The translations under genes were made by a program, and so were the position numbers. This document shows positions 21,220-30,739 of a DNA stretch of 64,000 nucleotides, in pieces. The DNA is from Hsuehochloa calcarea (Eukaryota > Streptophyta > Magnoliopsida > Poales > Poaceae). Numbering within the stretch: position 1 is the first letter of the stretch; the number at the start of each line of letters is the position of its first letter. The notes below the pieces were generated by a model. It saw only the letters and a list, made by a program, of their open reading frames with translations. It ran no database searches and was not told the DNA's origin. Location: contig CM070599.1 in NCBI GenBank assembly GCA_036346395.1, positions 39,671,232-39,735,231 of the forward strand, in the 5' to 3' direction.

Positions 21220-22836
21220 CTACGCGGAGGCCGCGATGGCCGGAGCCGCGGCGGCGTACTCCCCGACGCCGCGGAGCTCGTCGAAGGTCGGGGCGAGGTC
21301 GCGCGGGCGCACCTCCATCCTGAGCCCGTGCTTCATGAACAGCGTGAGCGACATCTTCTGCTCCACGCGGTGGCCCGGCGCGACGGCCAGGCGGTGGCGG
21401 AGGAGCACGCTCCCGGCGATGTTCTTCATCTGCAGGTACGCGAGGTCCTTTCCGAGGCATATACGCGGGCCGGCGTTGAACGCCACGAACCTGTACGAGT
21501 CGTGAGGCTCGAACTTTGTGCCGTCGGCCGACAGCCACCGCTCCGGCCGGAACTCGAGGCAGTCCTCCCCCCACACCGTCTTCATGCGCCCGGCGGAGTA
21601 AATGGAGTACGTCACCGACGACCCGGCCGGCACGAACGTGCCGTCCGGGAGGAAGTCGTCGGCGACGACGTGCTTGGAGTCCTCGGGCACGGAGGGGTAT
21701 AGGCGGAGGGTCTCCGAGAGCGCTGCTTTGAGGTAGACGAGGCGATCCAGCTCCTCGAAGTTGAGCGGGGCGGCGAGCCACAATGCCGGGTCATCGGCGC
21801 CGCGGGACGCGGCCAGGACGGCGCAGAGCTCGCGCACGATCTTGCGCTCCACGGCGGGGTGGGTGGAGACCAGCCAGAAGAACCAGGAGAGCGCCACCGA
21901 GGAGGTGTCGCGCCCGGCGAGGATGAAGTTGAGCGCCACGTGCTGCAGAGACTCGTCGGAGTAGGTCCCCTTGCGCATGAAGCGCGACAGGAGGTCGTCG
22001 TGCGGCGTGGCCGACCCGTCGCTCTTGTCGTTGCTGGTGAGCTCGAGCTTGCGCGCCTTGATGACGGTGGAGAGGTAGCGGTCGACGTGCTCGACGCTGC
22101 GCGCCAGCGTGGTCTCCATACCGAGCCCCAGCCACTTCTTGCACCGCCACACGCACTCCGGGAAGATGAACCGGTTCAGCGTGGCCTCCGTGGCGCGGTC
22201 GAACGAGGAGGCGAAGGCGTTCTCGGGCAGGCCCCGCGCGAGCGTCTCGGGGTCCTTGCCGAACGCGAGGCCGCAGATGTTGTCGAAGGTGAGGCGGAGG
22301 AGGAGGTCCTGGAGGTCGACGTGCGTGCCCGCGGCGGCCGCGTCGGCCAGGATGGGGAGCAGGCGGTGGTGGATGGAGCGCGAAACCCAGCGCGACATGG
22401 CGGTGCGCAGGGTGCGCGTGGTGAACTCGAGCGCGGCCGTCTTGCGCTGCGCCACCCACGTGTCCCCGTCGGAGTTGAAGATGCCGTCGCCGAGCAGGTC
22501 CCGGAACACGCCGTGCCAGAAGGGGCCCTTGGGGTAGTTGTCGAAGCGGGCCTTGAGGACGTGCTCCAGGTTCCTGGGGTCGCACGTCACCGTCACCAGC
22601 GCGCCGCAGCGGGCCAGGCCCGGCACGGCGAAGATGCACGTCTGGTAGGTGCCGCGGGTGCGGCGCAGGTTGCCCGCGATCCACTCGTGCATGCCCTCGG
22701 CGTGTTGCACGAGCCCCGGCAGGCTGCCGACGAGCGGCCACACCCGCGGCCCGCTCAGCCCGCGAGACATCCGCCAGAACCACGCCATGTACGCGGCCAC
22801 GGCCGCCGCGACCACCGCCCACGTCCCCGCCTCCAT
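21220..22836 (-). CDS. CYP86A: Cytochrome P450 CYP86A, fatty acid omega-hydroxylase
   Basis: A single-exon gene of 538 codons. ATG at 22836 is chosen because the two codons before it read TTG GCG, so the apparent longer frame starts on a non-ATG codon. An N-terminal membrane anchor (WAVVAAAVAAYMAWFW) places it on the ER. Diagnostic motifs are the I-helix AGRDTSS, the K-helix ETLR, the FRPERW segment and the haem-binding loop FNAGPRICLGKDLAY with its Cys. The sequence follows plant CYP86A enzymes throughout (FDNYPKGPFW, GDGIFNSDGDTW, RLTFDNICGLAFGKDPET). The family hydroxylates the terminal carbon of C16-C18 fatty acids for cutin and suberin. From gene order I think it is the rice CYP86A11 orthologue. 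GC content is high, as usual for grass P450s. Confidence 0.95.
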   Translation of the reverse strand: MEAGTWAVVAAAVAAYMAWFWRMSRGLSGPRVWPLVGSLPGLVQHAEGMHEWIAGNLRRTRGTYQTCIFAVPGLARCGALVTVTCDPRNLEHVLKARFDNYPKGPFWHGVFRDLLGDGIFNSDGDTWVAQRKTAALEFTTRTLRTAMSRWVSRSIHHRLLPILADAAAAGTHVDLQDLLLRLTFDNICGLAFGKDPETLARGLPENAFASSFDRATEATLNRFIFPECVWRCKKWLGLGMETTLARSVEHVDRYLSTVIKARKLELTSNDKSDGSATPHDDLLSRFMRKGTYSDESLQHVALNFILAGRDTSSVALSWFFWLVSTHPAVERKIVRELCAVLAASRGADDPALWLAAPLNFEELDRLVYLKAALSETLRLYPSVPEDSKHVVADDFLPDGTFVPAGSSVTYSIYSAGRMKTVWGEDCLEFRPERWLSADGTKFEPHDSYRFVAFNAGPRICLGKDLAYLQMKNIAGSVLLRHRLAVAPGHRVEQKMSLTLFMKHGLRMEVRPRDLAPTFDELRGVGEYAAAAPAIAASA

Positions 22837-23005
22837 CGCCAAGGTAGCTAGCTAAGCTCGGTCGGATCCAACACGATAAGCCAAGCTACGCGGCTGCTGG
22901 CGATCGAGTGCAATAAGTGAGCTCACATGGGACGGGCGCGGCAGCAAAAAGGATGCAGAGAGAGTACAGCTAGTGCAATTTGATCGATCGAGAGTCAGAG
23001 CGAGG

Positions 23006-23013
23006 CTATATAG
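23006..23013 (-). promoter_or_regulatory. TATA box of CYP86A
   Basis: The complement reads CTATATAG about 170 bp upstream of the ATG at 22836, a normal 5' leader length. No other TATA motif lies between it and the start. Confidence 0.6.
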
Positions 23014-23379
23014 AACCGGGCCGAGGCAGCAAGCCGATGGATGGCAATTAATTTGCCGCTCTTGCTACGACTTGAAACGCCACTCACTACAGATCTGCAA
23101 GTGCATACTAGCAGTAGCAGCTACTTAGGCCCTATTTGGTATGATTCTAACTCTTAATTCTTAGTTGGAGTAGGTGGAGTTATGCTAAACGGGCTAACCC
23201 CACAAAACTATTAGAGTTGAGAGTAGTTTAGAGTGGAGCATCCCTCTAGTGCAAATTGTAGGAGCAGACAAACCATTGCTCCAAGTGGGAAACTGTGGAC
23301 TAGTATAACAAAATATCTATAGAAGTTACAAATATTTACTCACAAATTGACACTCAACTATACACATCCCGAATTCACA

Positions 23380-23905
23380 GGCCCCCTCACCCCCACCCCC
23401 TCACCTTCCTTATCGGTTCGCTCCCGCCCATCTTCCTCCCGACTCCTCCCGCCGCCCCTCCTCCCTTCTGTTTCCTCGTCGACACGACGCCTTCTGCCGC
23501 TCCGCCCCACCCCTTCCTCCTCTCGCCTGCCTCCTCCTCTGCCTCCGCCTCCTGCCTCATGGCCCGCCCCACCCCTTTCCCGACGCGCCACAGACGCCTC
23601 CCTCCTCCGCCTCGCTGCCCGCCCCACCCCTTCCCTCCGCGGCTCGCCTCCTCCCTCCTCCGCCTCATTGCTCCGCCCCACCCCTTCCCCCTCATGGCTC
23701 ACCTCCTCCCTCCATTGCTCTGCCCCACCCCTTCAGATCCGCCCCCCCCCCCCCCCTGTCGCCTCCTCCTCCATTGCTCCTAGTCGGCCAGGCGATGGGT
23801 TTTTCCTCTACGGCCCGGTCCTCAACGAGCTCCCCGACGGCGGCTCTTCCTCCCCGACGACCGTTCCTCCCTCGGCGGCCCGTCCTCCCTCGGCATCTTC
23901 AAGGT
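23380..23905 (+). other. C/T-rich 5' region of transposon A
   Basis: A pyrimidine-rich stretch (repeated CCTCC, CGCCCCACCCCTTCC) that leaves several frames open by chance. Repeated blocks of ctccgccccaccccttcc suggest local slippage duplication. Probably the 5' leader of the transposon's Myb gene. No protein is supported. Confidence 0.5.
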
Positions 23906-24882
23906 AATTGTTCTCCAGATGCAATGTGATTGTTCTCCAAATTGCTTATGTGTTTCTGAAGACAATGTTTTTTTCTACATGCATGCATCTCACTTTCTGT
24001 GAGTTCATAATACAATTGTGGATTTTTTTTACTATTATTATTAAACATCACCCATCCTCGTGTGGACAATCTTCCCCGGCAATGGTAACGAGTACCTTGT
24101 ATAGTGGTGTATGCCACCGCTGCCATCACCATTACCTCCTGCCATCTTTTTTGTGTTTGTCTATTTTGTGGAATAGAGCATCCTCTTGAATTCGATATTT
24201 GTGGAATATACGCCAGATAACAAGTTGATAAATTTCTAAGGATCTGTACTTTGTTGGCTTCTTGAATTCGACATTTTTGCATGCCCTCGGGGCAATTGCG
24301 AGTTGTGATTTGTGACTGCTCACAGCAGGGCCATCTGAAGTTGAACAGTTGAGGCAACTATAGATATCACTCAAATGGACAAAAACCTCATATTTGTATA
24401 GCTTGCAGGTTTTAGTTTCTTTTTTCCCTACATCTCCACTGTCACTTGTTATATTGTTGATGCAAACATACTGACATGGTGGTGCTTCCACCATATTATG
24501 TGAGTTCCATCATTGTATGGAATTTTGCTCATTTCATTATTTTTCTACATGCATGCATCTTACTTTCTGTGAGTTCATAATACAATTGTGGCACTGGTAA
24601 CGAGTACCTTGTATAGTGGTGTATGACAAAGCTTTTGAGTTGGGTGTTTGTTTCAAGTGAGATCTGAGCTGTGAATGGCTGTGATGATTATGCTTCGCCT
24701 CTTGGAGATCTTTTAGCATCTCTTGCGCTCCTTGGAGATTATGCTGCTATGTTCTTGTCACCATTACAAAATGTTTATTGTTAATTTTTGTGTCAATGAA
24801 CTGATGTAACTGTTTGCTTACAAAACTCCATTTTATGTGCTTGGTTAGTTTATATTGATGTAAGTAGGAATGTTACAACATG

Positions 24883-25845
24883 CAGATGGCAGGTTCCGCC
24901 GAGTGGAATGATGAACACCTTAGGGTAGTGTGTGAGTTGTTTGCGGAACAAGTTAGGATTGGGAATCGGCCAAATACCCACTTGAACACTGTAGGATATG
25001 CCGAGGTAGCTAAGGGGTTTAAGAATATAACGGGCTTTGATTACACTAAGACACAATTTAAGAATAAATGAGATAAGTTGAAGTCCGATTACGCCATTTG
25101 GAAAAAAACTCACCACAAGGGAGACCGGTTCTGGCTGGGACAATGAGAAAGGCACAATTTCTCAACCCCTTCTATGGTGGAAGAAAGTTAACATAGTAAG
25201 TGTTATTTTATATATATATTTTTACTTTGGCAGCATATACTTTTTATTTATACTAATCGATATCCCATTTTTTCATAAAAAATTCCAGGGGCAATAAAGT
25301 TTCGCAAAAAAGGTCTCCAAAATGATGGCCTTCTAAGGTAGATGTTTGAAGATATCACCAATGATAGTGCAGATCATTGGTCTCCGGCAATGGGTATATT
25401 GCCTCAAACACAAGCTGATAATACTCAAACTGTCAACCTTGATGCTGAGGATGACATTGAGGATATGGATGAGACCGAGCTTGAGGACGAGCCCCCCTCG
25501 AATGGCAAAGGGAAGAGAGTAGCAAGTGCACCTATTGGGACGAGCAAAAAACCTAAGTCAAGCTCATCTCAAGTCATGCAAGACCAAATCATAAAGATAG
25601 CTAACATGGCTGAGAAATCTCAGTCAACATTGGAGTCATTTGCAATAAAAGATGACCCTTGCTCCATAGATGTTGTGATGAACTGGGTGGAAGAATGCGG
25701 TGCCTCTCTAGGTAGTGATGAACACTTCATTGCCACTGAGTTATTTTTGAAGAGGGAGCAAAGGCAAATGTTCAAAACCTTGCACACCCCACAAGCTCGT
25801 TTCGAGTGGCTTAAGAGGAAGTACAAGAAGGAGTATGAGAATTGA
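24883..25845 (+). pseudogene. Myb/SANT-like protein of PIF/Harbinger element A
   Basis: An acceptor-like pyrimidine and AG run precedes ATG 24883 (a second ATG follows at 24889, before AGSAEWNDEHLRVVCELFAE). The rest of the Myb/SANT-like DNA-binding domain (PF12776 type) reads NTVGYAEVAKGFKNITGFDY and TQFKNK. A stop replaces the expected Trp at about 25069, then DKLKSDYAIWKK follows. A frameshift leads into GSGWDNEKGTIS. An AT-rich stretch (25195-25290) looks like an intron. The second part (from 25342) is acidic and then ends RFEWLKRKYKKEYEN. In this superfamily the Myb-like protein helps the transposase bind and enter the nucleus. Confidence 0.8.
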
Positions 25846-26047
25846 TTATGGCATGTTACGATATTGGATGAACTTTATGTTTGTTTGATTTTTTTATGTT
25901 AGCTTCTTTTTTTTGTTTGAGAACCATATTCTATCTATGTAAGACCGATAACCCTATGTCTGGATATTGTATGAACTTTATGTTAGCTTGCTTCTTATGT
26001 CACCTTCCTTTTTTTGTCATTGTCTATATTGTTATAAAAATGTACAG

Positions 26048-27146
26048 ATGTCGTCTTACGAAAGTGATAGTGATGAAGAGAACAAAGCTAGAGAGAAGGT
26101 CATACGAGCAAAGCATGCTATGGATGTTATTTCTCTAGTCGGGGCATCCATTGTTGCGAAGTACTATGCAACCTACATGGATAAGGCGTATGAACCAAAT
26201 AATTTTTTGACCTACATGACTTGTTGGTGAGTAGCAAGAATATGAGACTTCACGCAATCTTCTTATGGGTATCGGTGGGATGGGTTGGTTGAAGGAGACA
26301 TTGGCTACTCCGGGGGAGACTCATAGGATTAGACATGATCGAAGGGCTTGGCCACATTTTAAGGATTGCATATGTGCTCTTGATGGGACTCATATACGTG
26401 CAACTCTTCCACTAGAACAACAAGTGAGATACATTAGAAGATCCGAAAATCCCTCTCAGAATGTGATGGCAATTGTGGACTTTGATATGTGTTTCACTTA
26501 TGCATCCATTGGTCAACCAGGGGCTATGCATGACACTAGTGTGCTATATCATGTATTGAGAGTAGACCGCGATGTCTTCCCACATCCTCCATTGGGTAAC
26601 TCTATTTGCTCTTGGATAAATTACTTCTTTCTAAATCATGTTGTGTCATTAACTTTATATTACTTTTGATTCAGGCAAGTATTACCTTGTTGATGCCGGC
26701 TATCCTAATCGACCGGGGTACCTAGCCCCATACAAGGGTGAAAGGTATCATGTTTCTGAGTTCCACAGAGGTGTTGAACCAACTATACCAAGGAAAAGTT
26801 CAACAGGGTATACTCATCTGTGCGTAACATAGTTGAGCGAACATTTGGTGTATGGAAGATGAAGTGGCCAATTCTACTCAAGATGCTAAGCTATCCAATG
26901 ACCAAGCAAAAGATGATTGTTGCGGCCACCATGACACTCCACAACTTCATACGTGAGCATGGTAGCGGGGATTGGCATTTCCGTAGGTGCGACCGAGATT
27001 CTAACTATGTCCCTACCATTCCTTCTAGATACCGAAAATTTGCAATTTCTCAACATGCTTTGGATGGGTCAACATCACAATCGAATGATAGGTATATGGA
27101 TACGTTTCGGGATGAGCTTGCTACTGGCATATCTACTTCTTGGTGA
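26048..27146 (+). pseudogene. PIF/Harbinger DDE transposase of element A
   Basis: It starts MSSYESDSDEENKAREK after an AG acceptor. The DDE_Tnp_4 core has CALDGTHIRATLP (first Asp), then, after a likely intron (about 26599-26674), YYLVDAGYPNRPGYLAPYKG (second Asp) and VRNIVERTFGVWKMKW (Glu). The domain between residue ~60 and the first Asp is much shorter than normal and contains stops near 26227, so part of the gene is deleted. A one-base frameshift near 26790 separates the second Asp from the Glu block. All three catalytic residues survive, but the gene cannot make an intact enzyme. Confidence 0.85.
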
Positions 27147-28198
27147 CTTGGTATGGTATGAAAGTCAGTTAGCAAAGATAATGTGAGATCTCATTTATTT
27201 CCTTCATATGTTTGAGTTTATGGATTTTCTCATATACAATTATGTACGAGTACAAGTAGGCAAGTACGGATGCTACAGTAAGAAAATACCACAAGAACAA
27301 TAATAAATACGATAAAAATACACGTAAAGTATTTGACACACTCCTTACTACTTGGATAAAATTACACGTCTTTCTCACCCAAACTAGAAATTACAGCAAC
27401 TCCAAGGGTACTCTCGTCTTCTTACATAGATCATTCTCATTCATGGAGTGGGAGTTACCTTTCTAACCAAACACCTTCTCGGACTACTCCAACTTCTCAG
27501 ATGAGTAGATCCAAGAGTGAAGTTGGAGTTGGAGTTGCAAAAACTTAGAGCAGAGCCATACCAAACAGGGCCTTGGGCCTTGTTTGGTATAGCTTCCACT
27601 CCCAGCTTCTCAATCGATTCTCGTGGAGTCGTACCAAACACCCTGATTCTCAAAACCACTAGATTCTGCTTCTCGCGATGAGCTATCTCGAAAATGAGGG
27701 CTTGTTTGGTATAGCTCTGCTCCATGTTTTTGCAGCTCAACTCTAGCTTCACTCTTGGATCCACTCTTATGAGAAGTTGAAGTAGACTGAGGAGGTGTTT
27801 AGTTAGAAAATTGACTACAGCTCTAGAAATGAGAAGGATCATCATAAAAAGACTGCACTACCCTTGTTTTGTGACTTGTAATCTTTTTTGTATTGCTTAA
27901 CTGATAAAAGTTTAATAAGTTGATTTCAGTCATGTTGTGCATTTTTTTTGCCATGTTGTACCCTGTTGTGCTATCTTTTTCGCCTACAATCGAAATTTTT
28001 ACTTGAAAAAATAAAATAAAACATACATAAACATACAAAAGTTCATAACAAAGGTTCTAATTCAACAAAGTTCATCTTTATTAATCAAAATGACTGTTCT
28101 AGGTCTGAAAACCACTACATCAAACGACAACAATGAAATGAAAAGAAAAAACATCCAAAGGTAGCTTGCCCAATTCACCTTCTACAACTATTACAAAA

Positions 28199-28320
28199 AC
28201 ATTCTTTCCTTGTACATCCTCTGCACGAAGTCTGATCTTTCTGTAAGCTTGGTCCTCATAGCCTTGAAGGTCAGACAAGGAAACCTAAAAAACTCTGTGC
28301 TTGAGACCCTCAGATGCAAT
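28199..28320 (-). pseudogene. Captured exon of 40S ribosomal protein S3a (eS1)
   Basis: The minus strand from 28320 translates as IASEGLKHRVF, a TAG stop where Glu is expected, VSLSDLQGYEDQAYRKIRLR, then AEDVQGKN. This is nearly identical to plant S3a. The bases just before it (complement TTTAG) are an intact intron acceptor at the place where plant S3a genes have an intron, so genomic DNA rather than processed mRNA was captured. After GKN and two bases the match ends. The stop shows it is non-functional as a coding exon. Confidence 0.88.
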
Positions 28321-29276
28321 CTAAAGACATGTATCATGAATAATCAGCAATGATAACAGTTGTACAAAATCAAGAAGAATTTTTAACAAACAAGAAAAGG
28401 ATTGTACAATGGCATGATTTGTTTTTTAAGCTAGTGTAAGCTACCTGAAGGATTTTATTTAGTGACACCACTAGACAATGTTATCCAAATGAAACATCTT
28501 ATGTGTCATGACACTAAATGGTAAGACTAAGAACTTATAAAACTCAGCAAGCATCAATCACCGATTACAATTAATTATACATAAGTTCTTAATCAAATCA
28601 AACAAGTCAAGAGAAATCTAGTGAGGCTTGAAAAACAGAAATAAACCATCAAACTCCTAGCACAACAGCAAAATTCTATCAAAAATAGCCTCTAAAGACA
28701 TGATAAGGTACAACATACTCATGTGTGACAAAAAACATGAAAGAGGCCAACATTGCATAAAAACATATCGCAGATCAAGAGGATGTGCACACAAGTTTGC
28801 AACTCCTGCTGCTCTAGATGATTTACGCACACAGATGAACATCATCTCAATCAGCTGGGACTACTGACATCTACTAGGAAACAATAACATTGAATCATCC
28901 AAACCTTACACTAAAATATGAACCAAACATCAGGAAATTCTCATCATAAGTAGTTGTATCTGTTTTATGCCAACACACAACTAAACCAATTCCCCACGTA
29001 GATGAATAGCAGTGGTAGCAAATGAACCAATTCCTCAGTCGAAAAGTGTTGTTTACCCATATAGAAATAACAAACTTGATCATACACTTATATGTTCTTA
29101 TCACGAATTTGGAATAATAATTAGAATTTAACTTGGTAAATCATATGAACGGCAAAGGCACAATAGTTTACATCTATTTTAGGCAACACAAACTTACCAC
29201 AATATATATGGTTATAGATACAACATATATCTGCAAAAAGAGAACATAAATGATAAACATCAGTCCGCTTCCTTTT

Positions 29277-29560
29277 TTACTTGAATGAAATAGCTTTTGT
29301 AAAATATGAAAAGGAAATAATATCTTTCCTCTTTCCAGAAGAAAACATGAGCTTATTGTCTTCAATAGTTGGACAAGGGAACTCTTCTGATATGGCCAAT
29401 ATCACCTGATCGATATTTACAAAAGGCATTTTCACAGATGCAAGGCCATAGAGCATTGGATCTGGAAAAAAAATCAGGATCGAAAGTCCATCTGGTGGAG
29501 TTGGTTGGGACCTCATGGGATCTTGCAACAAGAGTTGGATCTTGCAAATTAACCAGAAGG
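29277..29560 (-). other. Unassigned minus-strand frame in element C
   Basis: The frame contains LYGLASVKMPFVNIDQVILA then SEEFPCPTIEDNKLMFSSGK, which has normal protein composition and lies downstream of the dehydrogenase fragment on the same strand. I do not recognise the family. It may be a further exon of a captured gene or chance. Confidence 0.3.
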
Positions 29561-29586
29561 AAAAAAAAAGTGTTGGAGTATCATAC

Positions 29587-29724
29587 CTCCACATGAGCAT
29601 TCATATTGCTGGTTTTGGATCTTATTTGATTGAGAGCAGTCTCTCCCTCAGCTGTAGCAAAACCTATGCCGGAATTTGCTCCAGTTACTGGGCAATTTTC
29701 CCCATCCATACGGATCTGCATATG
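29587..29724 (-). pseudogene. Captured exon of a short-chain dehydrogenase (SDR family member 12-like)
   Basis: The minus strand from 29724 gives HMQIRMDGENCPVTGANSGI, then GFATAEG, then ETALNQIRSKTSNMNAHVE, followed by GTATGA, a plausible splice donor. TGANSGIG is the NAD(P)-binding motif of SDR enzymes, and the rest matches plant proteins annotated as dehydrogenase/reductase SDR family member 12. About 18 codons normally between ATAEG and ETAL are missing in frame. Catalytic residues lie in exons not present here. A fragment, not a working gene. Confidence 0.8.
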
Positions 29725-30200
29725 CCGAGGGAGGGAGAGCCATCGAGGGAGGAAGATGCCGAGGAACGACGAGGTACGTCGTCTTTGGGGAGGAAGATCT
29801 TGGCCGGGGAGGAAGAGCCGCCGGAAGAGGAAGAGCCTTGTCGGGGACGAAGATGTCGTCTTGGGAGGAGATCGCGGGGAGATCGCGAGGACCAGGGAGG
29901 AAGAGCCGCCGTCGGGGACGAATCGCCATCACTCGGATGCCTAGGAGGCGCGAGACGGAGGAGGAGGGGCGGCTTGGCCGTCATGACGACGAGGCGCTCA
30001 ATGGTTGGGGTTGGGGAGGAAGGAGAAGGTGAAGTCAGCGGCATGCGTGAGGCGCTGGCGGCCGAGGCGGAGGGGTGTGGCGGCTAGGCGGGGTGGAAGT
30101 GGGCGCAGAGGAAGCCGAGGAGGGGAGGCGGGTGGGGGAAGAGGATGAGGAGGGAGGATGCGAATGGGGGAGAGGATGAGGAGAGATGGCGAGGGAGTTT
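29725..30200. other. GC-rich block in element C
   Basis: Purine-rich, GGAGGAAGA-like repeats leave open frames on both strands. None shows domain character. It could be the 5' leader or promoter of the captured dehydrogenase or transposon-derived sequence. Confidence 0.35.
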
Positions 30201-30739
30201 TGTTTGATGGTATTTGGTAGGTAATTTTATCTTAACTCTAAGGGTATTTTCGTAACCGGGTGACTGCTCCATGCGGGGAGCAACCTTTTCGCAGCTCTAA
30301 AGAAATACACTACAGCCTACTCCAGATTCTCAAACTCCAGATTCGATTTTTTGTTGGAGTTGTACCGTTTGGCATAGCTCCACCTACTTCGACTATGAAG
30401 CTAGGAGTTGGAGCCATGCCAAACAGGGCCTGAACTAGCAACGAGAAGCAACCTCTCAGCAGAGTCTCGTGAGAATCCAACCTTCAGAAACGAAAATATC
30501 CTTTAAAATTGAAGGTTTTTACCCGCAAATGCCACTGAGTTACACAAATACAATCAAAGTATTACACTCAGGGGTGACATGGTCTATTTACCTCTAATCT
30601 TCTCTCATATGGTTTTGAAGCCAACCTACTAGCCAAACGGTTTCAACAGACAACCCAGATTCTCAGAGAAGCGGATTCTCGAGAATCAGGAGCAAAATCT
30701 GAAAAATGAGAATCTGAAATTGTACCAAACATGACCTTA

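Larger units (their letters stand above)
23128..27572 (+). mobile_element. PIF/Harbinger transposon A (decayed, near full length)
   Basis: The ends are GGCCCTATTTGGTATG (23128 on) and its inverted partner, complement GGCCCTGTTTGGTATG (ending 27572). The left flank is TTA (23125-23127) and the right is TTG (27573-27575), consistent with the 3-bp TWA target duplication of this superfamily after one mutation. Inside are a Myb/SANT-like gene and a DDE transposase gene, both on the plus strand and both broken. A ~90-bp internal direct repeat (23967-24113 and 24538-24627) shares gcatgcatct, gtgagttcataatacaattg and ggtaacgagtaccttgtata. Confidence 0.85.
27698..30430 (-). mobile_element. PIF/Harbinger-like element C carrying host gene fragments
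   Basis: Terminal sequences are GGGCTTGTTTGGTATAGCTC (left) and complement GGCCCTGTTTGGCATGGCTC (right). The 3-bp flanks match exactly: TGA at 27695-27697 and at 30431-30433. No transposase is present. The 2.7 kb interior instead holds a ribosomal protein S3a exon (28199-28320) and a short-chain dehydrogenase exon (29587-29724), both on the minus strand. A GC-rich block (29725-30200) also lies inside. It resembles Pack-type elements described for other plant DNA transposons. Confidence 0.8.
27576..30736. mobile_element. PIF-type MITE B, split by element C
   Basis: The left part (27576-27697) begins GGCCTTGTTTGGTATAGC. The right part (30431-30736) ends with complement GGTCATGTTTGGTACAATTT. 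The flanks are TTG (27573-27575, also the right flank of A) and TTA (30737-30739). Without the insert the element would be ~430 bp and non-coding. Both parts share the style gattctc...gagaatc, in inverted orientation. Confidence 0.7.

Noticed and set aside
22840..22842. Start of the P450 at 22842.
   Set aside because: The codon is TTG. The first ATG in frame is at 22836.
21236..22851. Long open frames on both strands overlapping CYP86A (up to 343 codons).
   Set aside because: They are by-products of the high-GC P450 gene. Only the 538-codon minus frame has domain content.
23347..23907. 186-codon Pro/Ser-rich frame.
   Set aside because: Pyrimidine-rich leader of transposon A. The repeats leave all frames open.
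29515..30087. 190-codon Glu/Arg-rich frame and its antisense frames.
   Set aside because: Low-complexity purine-rich repeat sequence. It crosses the captured SDR exon on the wrong strand.
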